The translations under genes were made by a program, and so were the position numbers. This document shows, one piece after another, positions 8,252 through 15,738 of a stretch of DNA of 40,308 bases. How positions within the stretch are numbered: position 1 is the first letter of the stretch; every line of letters begins with the position of its first letter. The stretch comes from Mucilaginibacter polytrichastri (GTDB lineage Bacteria > Bacteroidota > Bacteroidia > Sphingobacteriales > Sphingobacteriaceae): contig NZ_MPPL01000001.1 of the NCBI RefSeq assembly GCF_001911425.1, forward strand, positions 5,300,850 through 5,341,157, given 5' to 3'. Below the pieces are notes generated by a model, which was not told where the DNA came from, made no database searches, and saw only the letters and a program-made list of their open reading frames with translations.

Positions 8252-8284
8252 AAGCTAATTTATAACAAACCAGCCTATGCTTAA
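8244..8284 (-). promoter_or_regulatory. Inverted repeat across the start of the Crp-family gene
   Basis: TTAAGCATA (8244-8252) and TATGCTTAA (8276-8284) are perfect 9-bp arms, with three further pairs after one mismatch on the inner side. The left arm contains the start codon (ATG at 8251-8249 on the minus strand). It may be an autoregulatory operator or a hairpin that hides the start codon. Confidence 0.4.
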
Positions 8285-8310
8285 CATTAAGGTGTAAAAT
8301 AAATAAAGCT

Positions 8311-10281
8311 TTACATACCCGTTTCTACCCGCTTCAGTTTAATATTGCTTAACGGGTTTACCACTAACGGTATTTTCTCTATACGGGTTTCGCTGGTATC
8401 TAAACCAAAGGCTTTGGCCTCGCTTTGGGCTAAACCTTTAATGGCGAAGTAACTGTTGAGGATAAAGCCTTCTTTAACACTGAAGTTGTTATTGTATGAC
8501 AGGAATTTTTCCATGATGATGAACTGAAAATCGGCCGGCAGGTTGTAGCTGCTCAGTGATTCGTACTTACTGGTAATATCCAGTTCGCCGCGGCTTATCA
8601 TATCTTCTACCACCTTGCGAAACAATACATTAATTCTCGGCTGGATCCTGAACCCTAAACGGAACTCTACACGGATCACCTTATCGTCTTCAAGCTCTTG
8701 TACGGTATACTCCATGGTGTATGGGTCATCCATACGTTCGATGTGAAGGAACCAGTAAACATCGGCACGTTTAGGTTTGCGGCTTAATATCGAATAAATG
8801 ATCTTTTGCTCTACCTGTTTGTGGTTGTTGGCTTTGGTTAAATAAATTAAATGCGTGGCGTATTTAGGGATGCCCTGGTCATTACTCATAGAGTGCAGCA
8901 TCGGGATATAATCTTTCAGATCAACAAAGTTGAGGAAACGGTTGTTGATTTTACGTGCCCTGTACCAGATGTACATGGTAAAGATCAACCCAAATTCAAA
9001 CACCAGGAAGAAGAGCCTTTTCAATAATTTAACGGCATTGGCCACAAAGAAAGATAGCTCGACACTTAAAAATACGCATACAATAATAACCACCAGCCAC
9101 AGCGGCCAGTGTTTTACGTAGCGCATAAAATAGTACATCAGTATGGTGGTCATCAACATGGCTACGGTGATAGAAAAACCGTAAGCGGCCGTCATGTTTT
9201 CAGACGTGCGGAAATAAAGCGTTACTGCAATACAGCCGAAACACAGCAGCCAGTTTATGCTCGGGATATAAATTTGCCCGCGAATGTTAGAGGGGTATTT
9301 AATGGTGATCCTCGGCCAGAAATTCATACTTACTGCCTCGCTAATGAGGGTAAATGAACCGCTGATTAAAGCCTGACTGGCAATAATGGTTGCCATTGTG
9401 GCAATACCAATAGAGGGGATTAAAAAGAAATGCGGAACAATTTCGAAGAATGGATTAACGCCTGCAAAGTTGGTGTATTTATGCTGGGTAAGCACCCAGG
9501 CACCCTGCCCCAGGTAGTTTAAAACCAAAGTGGTTTTTACAAAGATCCAGCTTACCTGGATGTTTTTGCGGCCGCAATGCCCTAGGTCTGAGTATAAAGC
9601 CTCGGCACCCGTGGTACATAAAAATACTGCGCCTAACAGCCAGAAACCGCGTGGGTGCTCGGTTAATAAATGTACCCCATACATGGGGTTAAGCGCTTTA
9701 AATATCTCTGGGAAATGCGCTATCTGCAATACGCCAAGCGTACCCAGCATCACAAACCAAATGAGCATTATAGGCCCGAATAGTGTGCCCACTACATTGG
9801 TGCCAAACTGTTGTACAAAGAACAGCAGCAGTATAATGCCGATAACAATACCCAGTATAAGCGTATTGCCCGGCACAAAATCTTTAGCCAGTGACGGTAA
9901 AAGGCCAATCCCTTCAATAGCAGACGTTACTGATATGGGCGGTGTGATAATTCCATCGGCCAATAGCGTACCCGCACCAACAATAGCAGGTATAGCCAGC
10001 CATTTGCCATACCGGCGTACCAGGGCATACAAAGAAAATATGCCTCCTTCGCCGCGGTTGTCGGCTTGCAGGGTGATGAAGATGTACTTAAAGGTAGTTT
10101 GCAGGGTTAAGGTCCAAAACACGCAGGAAATAGCGCCTAAAACCAAAAATTCGCCGTGACTTCCGCCCTCTTTTAATAATGTTTGGAAAGTATATAAAGG
10201 AGAAGTACCGATATCGCCAAAGATAATACCCAGCGTAACTAATACGCCGGCAGCAGATAGCTTTCTAACGTGTGAACTCAT
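8311..10281 (-). CDS. kup: Kup-type low-affinity potassium uptake transporter
   Basis: A 656-residue membrane protein that carries K+ into the cell, probably with protons. The N-terminal GVLVTLGIIFGDIGTSPLYT is the family signature; NRGEGGIFSLYALV and ADGIITPPISVTSAIEGI follow, with about twelve membrane segments through residue 440 and a soluble C-terminal domain. Length is usual for the family. The ATG overlaps by 4 bases (ATGA) a 36-codon hydrophobic ORF, and a terminator-like hairpin lies about 115 bases before the start, so expression may be controlled in the leader. Confidence 0.95.
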   Translation of the reverse strand: MSSHVRKLSAAGVLVTLGIIFGDIGTSPLYTFQTLLKEGGSHGEFLVLGAISCVFWTLTLQTTFKYIFITLQADNRGEGGIFSLYALVRRYGKWLAIPAIVGAGTLLADGIITPPISVTSAIEGIGLLPSLAKDFVPGNTLILGIVIGIILLLFFVQQFGTNVVGTLFGPIMLIWFVMLGTLGVLQIAHFPEIFKALNPMYGVHLLTEHPRGFWLLGAVFLCTTGAEALYSDLGHCGRKNIQVSWIFVKTTLVLNYLGQGAWVLTQHKYTNFAGVNPFFEIVPHFFLIPSIGIATMATIIASQALISGSFTLISEAVSMNFWPRITIKYPSNIRGQIYIPSINWLLCFGCIAVTLYFRTSENMTAAYGFSITVAMLMTTILMYYFMRYVKHWPLWLVVIIVCVFLSVELSFFVANAVKLLKRLFFLVFEFGLIFTMYIWYRARKINNRFLNFVDLKDYIPMLHSMSNDQGIPKYATHLIYLTKANNHKQVEQKIIYSILSRKPKRADVYWFLHIERMDDPYTMEYTVQELEDDKVIRVEFRLGFRIQPRINVLFRKVVEDMISRGELDITSKYESLSSYNLPADFQFIIMEKFLSYNNNFSVKEGFILNSYFAIKGLAQSEAKAFGLDTSETRIEKIPLVVNPLSNIKLKRVETGM

Positions 10282-10388
10282 AAACCAGATACGGAATTAT
10301 AACAGATGCCGTACTGGCCAGCTGCAATAGTGAATAAATAGGGGAATTGTAAATACATAGCAACGCCCATGAGCAACCACCATGCCAT
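10278..10388 (-). CDS. Possible 36-residue hydrophobic upstream peptide of kup
   Basis: A frame of 36 codons starts at ATG 10388 with MAWWLLMGVAMYLQF and ends in TGA overlapping the kup ATG. The first 24 residues are mostly hydrophobic and would make one membrane segment. It begins just after the T-run of the leader hairpin. The frame continues upstream to 10583, but that extension crosses both hairpins and looks non-coding. It could be a leader peptide, a small transporter subunit, or chance. No match to a known family such as KdpF is evident. Confidence 0.25.
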   Translation of the reverse strand: MAWWLLMGVAMYLQFPYLFTIAAGQYGICYNSVSGL

Positions 10389-10394
10389 TTTGAA

Positions 10395-10429
10395 AAAAAG
10401 CCTACTCAGGTTATTAGGATAGGCTTTTT
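10395..10429 (-). terminator. Terminator-like hairpin in the kup leader
   Basis: AAAAAGCCTA (10395-10404) and TAGGCTTTTT (10420-10429) pair perfectly over 10 bases. On the minus strand the hairpin is followed by a T-run, as in an intrinsic terminator, and it is about 115 bases upstream of the kup ATG. It is either an attenuator of kup or the end of a short RNA made upstream. Confidence 0.55.
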
Positions 10430-10447
10430 GAAAAATAATAAAGCAGT

Positions 10448-10493
10448 CAACCATGCCAAAATGGAGTGGTTTTTTTTCATTTTGGCATGGTTG
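10448..10493. repeat. 15-bp perfect inverted repeat in the kup leader region
   Basis: CAACCATGCCAAAAT (10448-10462) and ATTTTGGCATGGTTG (10479-10493) pair perfectly, with one more G-C pair inside; the loop contains an 8-T run on the plus strand. A partial third copy of the arm, CCATGCCATTTTG, lies at 10380-10392. No T-run follows either end, so it is not a simple terminator. Confidence 0.6.
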
Positions 10494-10752
10494 GCATAGT
10501 TTAATACATATCAGATACATATTTAAATCATCGGTTTTTTTAAGGGTGACCAATAGTTTTCTGCAAATAAAATGTGATTCCAAAAAATATCCCTTCCAGT
10601 ATACAAGGTAATGTTTGGAAAGGATATCTTAATTCAAGCTTAGTAAATTTCTGTTGAATTACATCAGTATTTCTTAAGGTTAAAACTCCCTTTGCTATAT
10701 TCCAATTAACTGTATAACTTACGGCAATCTTTTATACCTAAAATTTCTTTTA
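10494..10752. other. Hairpin-rich intergenic region between kup and the DUF1080 gene
   Basis: No convincing gene was found. Inverted repeats include ATATCCCTTCCA (10587-10598) with TGGAAAGGATAT (10616-10627, one mismatch); TTCCAAA (10578-10584) with TTTGGAA (10614-10620), which excludes the former; and TAATTCAA (10630-10637) with TTGAATTA (10654-10661). On the minus strand TTTATTTG near 10571-10564 could be a weak -7 element for the leader of kup. The promoter of the DUF1080 gene must also lie here but was not recognised. Confidence 0.4.
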
Positions 10753-11448
10753 ATGAAAAACATGTTTGTATTGCTATGTGCATTAGGCATATCCTATGGG
10801 GTATCGGCACAAAATCCATTAACTAAAAAAGAAAAACAGCAGGGCTGGCATTTATTGTTCGATGGTAAAACTACCAAGGGCTGGCATACCTATTTAAAAC
10901 CTGCCGCAAGCGCAGCCTGGAAGGTAGAGGGTGGCGTATTACAATTAGATCCCAATGCACCAGACCAAGGCGATTTGGTGACCGACAAAGAATACGAGAA
11001 TTACGAGCTATGGATAGAGTGGAAAATATCTCCGGAAGGAAACAGCGGTATTATTTTCGGCGTACATGAGGATACTACTTTAAAGCAAACTTATTTAAGC
11101 GGTATTGAAATGCAGGTGCTGGATAATGATAAGGCCGAGGATAATAAAAAAGCCAATCACCTCGCCGGCTCATTGTATGATATGAAAGCCCCATCGGCAT
11201 CGGTAGCTAAACCTGCTGGTGAATGGAACACTGCCAAGATATCTAAAAAAGATGGCCACCTTATTTTTTGGTTAAATGGTACCCAAATTATCAATGTACA
11301 AATGGGCAGCCCCGAGTGGCAGGAGCTGTTGAATAACAGTAAGTTTAAAACCTGGACAAATTTTGCCAAATATCCTAAAGGTAAAATAGCATTGCAAGAT
11401 CATGGGCATGTGGTTGCTTTTAGAAGTATAGAGATTAGAGAGTTGTAA
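10753..11448 (+). CDS. Secreted DUF1080 (3-keto-disaccharide hydrolase-type) protein
   Basis: A 231-residue protein with a signal peptide (MKNMFVLLCALGISYGVSAQ, cleavage after A19 likely). The rest is one DUF1080 jelly-roll domain with the characteristic opening GWHLLFDGKTTKGWHTY, the middle block SGIIFGVHED and TYLSGIEMQVLDN, and the end IALQDHGHVVAFRSIEIREL. Members bind or hydrolyse sugars; some cleave 3-keto-glycosides after dehydrogenase oxidation. No dehydrogenase neighbour is present, so the substrate is unknown. A bidirectional terminator follows. Confidence 0.9.
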   Translation: MKNMFVLLCALGISYGVSAQNPLTKKEKQQGWHLLFDGKTTKGWHTYLKPAASAAWKVEGGVLQLDPNAPDQGDLVTDKEYENYELWIEWKISPEGNSGIIFGVHEDTTLKQTYLSGIEMQVLDNDKAEDNKKANHLAGSLYDMKAPSASVAKPAGEWNTAKISKKDGHLIFWLNGTQIINVQMGSPEWQELLNNSKFKTWTNFAKYPKGKIALQDHGHVVAFRSIEIREL

Positions 11449-11452
11449 CTTG

Positions 11453-11476
11453 AATGGCCCCTTTAGCGGGGCCATT
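11453..11476. terminator. Bidirectional terminator between convergent genes
   Basis: AATGGCCCC (11453-11461) and GGGGCCATT (11468-11476) make a perfect 9-bp stem with a 6-base loop, between the stop at 11448 and the opposing stop at 11481. T-runs are weak on both sides. Confidence 0.65.
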
Positions 11477-11480
11477 TGGC

Positions 11481-12656
11481 TTAAAGAATTTTTTCTATCA
11501 ATTGTTCAATCTTCGCTTTGCTGCCAGCACCAAAAGCGCCGGCATAAATTACCTTTCCGCTTTTATCCAGCAATATAGCTTGCGGATAAAACGCAATCCC
11601 CACTTCTTTGGCTAATGCTTCGCCTGCATATAACATTTTGTAGGCCGGTTTTTCGCGGTAGTAAAAAAAACCAACATCTTTTGATGAGTCATAAGCGTTT
11701 ACGGTTAATATCTGTACAGCCTGGTTGTTGAATTTTTGCTGCAGGCTTTTTAACACCGGGAACATTTCCATACATGGGCCGCAGTTTTTTATCCAAAACT
11801 CCATAAATACCACTTTGCCCTTTAAACTGCTGCTTTGAAGCATGGCAATATCATTGTTTTTATATTCGGGCAGTTGCCAGGCGGCAAGTGTAGTGCCCAC
11901 TGTAATTATTGGTTTTATTGCTGCCTTTTTCTCGGGCTTATAATCTTTGGTATAGGTAGAATAGTACCAGGTTAATTCGGCCGGCTTAACAGGGCTGGTG
12001 TTTATATTTGTGTAAGTTACACGTACAAAATCTGCCTTTTCGATATTGTTGCGTTGAATAATTTGGTATGGGAGGGATGTGGCAGCATCTATAATAAGGT
12101 CATAGTAAATGGTAACCTGCTTGGTAAACTTCATGTATCCCCCTAAATAATCAATTACCTTATTTTGCATAGTTAGGCCTACTACTTTGTATGGATTCCC
12201 GGCAAGCGTGGTGTCATGTTGCGTTTTACCTATAGAATCATTTTGGATAATATACTTTAACATAAACCTGAAGGATGGGATAGAATTATTAAAGTAAGAG
12301 AACGAAGAAAATATTTTTTGATCTACGTGTGTTGTTAAGGCATAGGTGTGATCCTTTTTGTTGAGTGCAAAATACACTGTGCCATTGTAAATTTGCTTGC
12401 TTGTTTCTGAATTTAGCTGAAAGCGTGAAACCTTTTCTCCATCAAATTCCATATAGGAATCGGCAGAGATATTGGAGAAGTAGTTGTCTTTATAATAATT
12501 GGTTTCCCGGGTATAATGATAGTTAATAGACTGCATAGCCAGTAGTTTATCGGCTGTTGCCATTAAGGTTTTAATGGCTTCCGGGTTAGTATTTACTGCG
12601 TATGCCTGTCTGGTAAAAAGCACAATGTAAATTACAAAAGACAAATATTTTTTCAT
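11481..12656 (-). CDS. Secreted TlpA-like thioredoxin-domain protein
   Basis: From this start the protein has 391 residues, beginning with a signal peptide (MKKYLSFVIYIVLFTRQAYA). The first 250 residues form a beta-rich domain of the kind found before thioredoxin in Bacteroidota TlpA/ResA-like proteins. The C-terminal thioredoxin fold has FMEFWIKNCGPCMEMFPVLK with active-site C292-G-P-C295 and the family cis-Pro region IAFYPQAILLD. It should act as a thiol-disulfide oxidoreductase in the periplasm or at the outer membrane. A longer frame starts at 12683, but the -7 promoter element covers that position. Confidence 0.88.
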   Translation of the reverse strand: MKKYLSFVIYIVLFTRQAYAVNTNPEAIKTLMATADKLLAMQSINYHYTRETNYYKDNYFSNISADSYMEFDGEKVSRFQLNSETSKQIYNGTVYFALNKKDHTYALTTHVDQKIFSSFSYFNNSIPSFRFMLKYIIQNDSIGKTQHDTTLAGNPYKVVGLTMQNKVIDYLGGYMKFTKQVTIYYDLIIDAATSLPYQIIQRNNIEKADFVRVTYTNINTSPVKPAELTWYYSTYTKDYKPEKKAAIKPIITVGTTLAAWQLPEYKNNDIAMLQSSSLKGKVVFMEFWIKNCGPCMEMFPVLKSLQQKFNNQAVQILTVNAYDSSKDVGFFYYREKPAYKMLYAGEALAKEVGIAFYPQAILLDKSGKVIYAGAFGAGSKAKIEQLIEKIL

Positions 12657-12680
12657 GCGATAATAGCGTTTGCTTACATG

Positions 12681-12688
12681 CAAACCTA
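12681..12688 (-). promoter_or_regulatory. -7 promoter element of the TlpA-like gene
   Basis: TAGGTTTG on the minus strand is an exact TAnnTTTG match. Transcription would begin near 12675, giving a leader of about 20 bases before the ATG at 12656 and excluding the upstream ATG at 12683. Confidence 0.5.
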
Positions 12689-12714
12689 CAAGCTAATGAA
12701 GCTCCTTTTTTATG

Positions 12715-12794
12715 TTTTAGACCAATGTGCTTAAAAATTAGACTGATAGGTAAATCTTCGTTTTAGTCGAAAAAAAACAGGTGTTTGTCTAAAA
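12715..12794. promoter_or_regulatory. Cluster of TTAGAC-related words in a divergent promoter region
   Basis: TTTTAGAC (12715-12722), TTAGAC (12738-12743), TTTTAGTC (12761-12768) and the inverted GTCTAAAA (12787-12794) lie between the TlpA-like and LytS-like genes. They could be binding sites for the LytTR regulator encoded downstream, but this is only a pattern. Confidence 0.25.
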
Positions 12795-12843
12795 GCAAGT
12801 GTTGGATAAATAGCTACACTAAATAATTATTTACCTTGTTGGC

Positions 12844-13917
12844 ATGTATTGGTGGCAAAGCAACCCGCAATGGAAATACGTTAAAATAGAAATCGCGTTT
12901 TTTGTAGTTTTCTTTTATTTTTTTCCGGCATTCTCAGTATTTGAATATAATTTCATTGAGCTACACAAGGCGATCATACCAGAAAAAGACCTGGTTTCTA
13001 CTTTATTTTACGGCACTTCAGATATCCTTACCTCTTTTGTGTTTTATAAGCTGATTCAGGGTTTTTTATTTACCAGGCGTTTTGCATCGTTTATTGCTGT
13101 TATTATTATTTATTTATTGCTGTTCCATTTTTACAAGCGGGGCTTGTACTATTCTGTTGGGCATAGTAGTTTACTTCCCGAAAGCCTAAGTAAAGAATCT
13201 CTAAAATGGTATAATGCCAATAGCCGTATTAATTTCAGCATTGTATATATGTGTATGGAGTTTTTGTGCCTCGCCGCTTTAGCTTATTTTATTAGATCAT
13301 CTAAACAGGAAGAGCAAATGCACTTATTAAAAGAGCAGCAACTCAGCTCCGAGCTTAATTACCTGAAGGCACAGCTTCATCCGCATTTCTTTTTTAATAC
13401 CATCAATAATATTTATTCGCTGGCCTTAAAGCAATCGGCAGATACAGCGCCAATGGTGGCCAAGCTGGGCGACATGATGCGCTATGTTTTGTACGAGGCC
13501 GATCAAAAAAAGGTATCACTAGCCCGCGAGATCGAATTTCTGGCTAACTATGTTTCTGTAGAAAAAATCAGGCATCCCGATAACCAAACTATCCAGTTTG
13601 ATGTGCAGGGCATTACCAATGATGTTTATATGGAGCCATTATTGCTATTACCCTTTATTGAAAATGCTTTTAAACACGGCCTGCAGGAAGAAACCGCTGC
13701 CGGTTTTGTCACTATTATAATTTGCCGTGCAGAGCAAGAACTTACCTTGCAAGTTAGTAACAGTAAGCCGCCAAAAACAGAAGTTGCTGCTGCAAAAGGA
13801 ATTGGGTTACAAAATGTAATTAAAAGGCTCGATATCTTATACCCCGGCAATTATCAATTGGAAATTAATGATGAAGCTACTATTCACCATGCGCTTTTAA
13901 CCTTGCAAATAGCATGA
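12844..13917 (+). CDS. LytS/YehU-type sensor histidine kinase
   Basis: A 357-residue membrane kinase. Four hydrophobic segments (about 14-34, 55-75, 82-96, 130-150) lead to a short coiled coil and the His_kinase domain with KAQLHPHFFFNTINNIYSLA, in which H181 is the expected phospho-acceptor. The ATP-binding part has LLLPFIENAFKHG (N-box) and GIGLQNVIKRLDILYPG (G-box). The stimulus is unknown. It overlaps the response regulator by 4 bases (ATGA), so the pair is co-translated. Confidence 0.93.
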   Translation: MYWWQSNPQWKYVKIEIAFFVVFFYFFPAFSVFEYNFIELHKAIIPEKDLVSTLFYGTSDILTSFVFYKLIQGFLFTRRFASFIAVIIIYLLLFHFYKRGLYYSVGHSSLLPESLSKESLKWYNANSRINFSIVYMCMEFLCLAALAYFIRSSKQEEQMHLLKEQQLSSELNYLKAQLHPHFFFNTINNIYSLALKQSADTAPMVAKLGDMMRYVLYEADQKKVSLAREIEFLANYVSVEKIRHPDNQTIQFDVQGITNDVYMEPLLLLPFIENAFKHGLQEETAAGFVTIIICRAEQELTLQVSNSKPPKTEVAAAKGIGLQNVIKRLDILYPGNYQLEINDEATIHHALLTLQIA

Positions 13918-14588
13918 TCAGGTGTATTATTATTGATGACGAACCCCTGGCGCAGGATGTGCTGGAAAACCATATTGGCCGGTTACCACAACTCATATTA
14001 GTTAACAAATGCAATAACGCGCTCGAGGCTTTCAATGTGCTGCATACCGGCCAGATAGACCTGATGTTTTTAGATATTAAAATGCCGGCTATTAATGGCA
14101 TCGATTTTTTAAGGTCGCTTAAAAACCCACCGGCTGTAATTTTTACTACTGCATTTGCAGACTACGCCATTACCGGTTTTGAACTGGATGCGGTTGATTA
14201 CCTGTTGAAACCCATTACCTTCACTCGCTTTGAACGTGCCATTAATAAACTCCTTAAAAGCCAGCCGAAGGAGCAAACTGAAGAAAAAAACTATACCTAT
14301 TTTAAGGTATCTGGTAAGTTAATAAAGGTTTTACATGCCGATCTGCTGTACGCCAAATCGGTAAAAGATTACGTACAGATCTGTACCCTTCAGGGTAATT
14401 ATCTTACCCACATGACCATGAAGTATTTAAACGGGTTGATGCCGGATAGTACTTTTATCCGGGTGCATCGATCTTACCTGGTTAATAAAACCAAAGTTGG
14501 CCTTATAGATAAAGTTTCTTTGAAGGTGGGTAATGAAATTATCCCGATTGGCGACAACTACCGGGATAAAATTGAACTCATTGATTAA
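13914..14588 (+). CDS. LytTR-family response regulator
   Basis: A 224-residue regulator with an N-terminal receiver domain (acidic pair D8/D9, phospho-acceptor D54 in MFLDIKMP, Lys in DYLLKP) and a C-terminal LytTR DNA-binding domain (FKVSGKLIKVLHADLLYAKS, IRVHRSYLVN). It is the partner of the kinase just upstream. Targets are unknown; LytTR proteins bind direct repeats and often regulate nearby genes. Confidence 0.94.
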   Translation: MIRCIIIDDEPLAQDVLENHIGRLPQLILVNKCNNALEAFNVLHTGQIDLMFLDIKMPAINGIDFLRSLKNPPAVIFTTAFADYAITGFELDAVDYLLKPITFTRFERAINKLLKSQPKEQTEEKNYTYFKVSGKLIKVLHADLLYAKSVKDYVQICTLQGNYLTHMTMKYLNGLMPDSTFIRVHRSYLVNKTKVGLIDKVSLKVGNEIIPIGDNYRDKIELID

Positions 14589-14615
14589 TAATGCTTAAAA
14601 CCTTAATTTCTCAGC

Positions 14616-15485
14616 CTATACCTTTTTTAAAAAGCTAAGTATACCGGCCTCATCCCCTACAAACGGCCCCGATGACTGGATCTTTAACCCGGCCATCGCT
14701 GAGGCAAATTCACCTGCATTTTGTATATCTGTTCCTTTTACCCGTTGGTATAAATAGCCGGCCATATAGGTATCGCCGCAGCCGGTTGCGTCAACCACGG
14801 CAGTGGGTTTGTAAACAGGGATAGTATAAAAAACACCATCGGCATAAATTACAGAGCCTTTACTGCCCAGGGTAATGGCTACTTCTTTAACGCCCCAGTT
14901 GGCTAAGATCCTGGCGCCCTCCCTGATGTCTTTAACACCGGTAAGCACCTCCATTTCGTGGTCGTTAACTTTTAACGTGTGGATGTATGCCAGGGCTTCC
15001 TGCTTTTCGGCCCAATCAATGGGGTGTACCTGCAGGTCTTTTACTTCGCGCAAATAACCTTGTGCATCTAAGGATACCTGCCCGCGTTGCGACAGGTTTT
15101 TGATAAGTGCTACCGGCATATCACCGGCCAGCAGTGGACCCAGGTGGAATATTTTTGCTTCAACATCTTTTAACTGCGCTATCGTAAATGGATCTGCTTG
15201 TTGTAATACCCGCTGGGTGCGGTGATCTTGGTCGGCACTATAAATGTTTTCAAAGTATACAGTATGCTTACTGGGCAGTACTTCTACCTCAATATCTTTT
15301 AAACGCAGGTCTTCCACGTAATGCATTTCGCTTTCTGCTATGGCTGTTACCAGTGCATAGTTTAAGTCCATCTGGCTAATGGCATTAGAAAAGTAAAAAG
15401 AAGTGCCGCCTGCCATGTACTTTTCAGAATGACTGGTAATTACTTTATCGAGGGTAATATGGCCTATGCAGCAGATGTCGTACAT
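14616..15485 (-). CDS. PfkB-family carbohydrate or nucleoside kinase
   Basis: A 289-residue ribokinase-fold kinase. The N-terminal part has MAGGTSFYFSNAISQM, the GG motif of the sugar-binding site; the C-terminal signature DATGCGDTYMAGY (from D232) contains the catalytic base D238 and the anion hole. ATP and a sugar, nucleoside or inositol are expected substrates, but the sequence does not identify which. It stands alone, convergent with the LytTR gene 27 bases away. Confidence 0.9.
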   Translation of the reverse strand: MYDICCIGHITLDKVITSHSEKYMAGGTSFYFSNAISQMDLNYALVTAIAESEMHYVEDLRLKDIEVEVLPSKHTVYFENIYSADQDHRTQRVLQQADPFTIAQLKDVEAKIFHLGPLLAGDMPVALIKNLSQRGQVSLDAQGYLREVKDLQVHPIDWAEKQEALAYIHTLKVNDHEMEVLTGVKDIREGARILANWGVKEVAITLGSKGSVIYADGVFYTIPVYKPTAVVDATGCGDTYMAGYLYQRVKGTDIQNAGEFASAMAGLKIQSSGPFVGDEAGILSFLKKV

Positions 15486-15687
15486 GATGTAACTAAATAA
15501 TAATTCGGCAAATTAAATATTACTTCCTATATTTCTAACAAATATTAGCTGTAATTACATTCATCTATACATAAGCCTTGTTTGCCGATACATTATTGTA
15601 TTGTGCTTTAGCATTAAGCATTTTTGAATTGTATATCAGGATGTATTGTATGCGATCAGTTTTCCGGGTATATGTTTTCATAAACGT

Positions 15688-15712
15688 AGCGCCTGTTTTT
15701 ATAGCAGGCGCT
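15688..15712 (+). terminator. Hairpin upstream of the PorP/SprF-like gene
   Basis: AGCGCCTG (15688-15695) and CAGGCGCT (15705-15712) pair perfectly, followed by a T-rich TATTTTAT. It lies 26 bases before the PorP start. It could end a short upstream transcript or form part of the leader. Confidence 0.35.
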
Positions 15713-15738
15713 TATTTTATGCCAGAGCCATATTACAG

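Noticed and set aside
9530..10159. A 209-codon plus-strand frame opposite kup
   Set aside because: It is antisense to conserved Kup membrane segments; composition is that of a shadow frame.
10278..10583. A 101-codon minus-strand frame upstream of kup
   Set aside because: Its first two thirds cross the hairpins and have no protein-like pattern; only the 36-codon end after the terminator is kept as a low-confidence candidate.
12657..12683. Longer N-terminus of the TlpA-like protein
   Set aside because: The TAGGTTTG promoter element covers the upstream ATG.
15646..15738. Longer N-terminus of the PorP/SprF-like protein
   Set aside because: It would place 31 residues in front of a clear signal peptide and across a hairpin.
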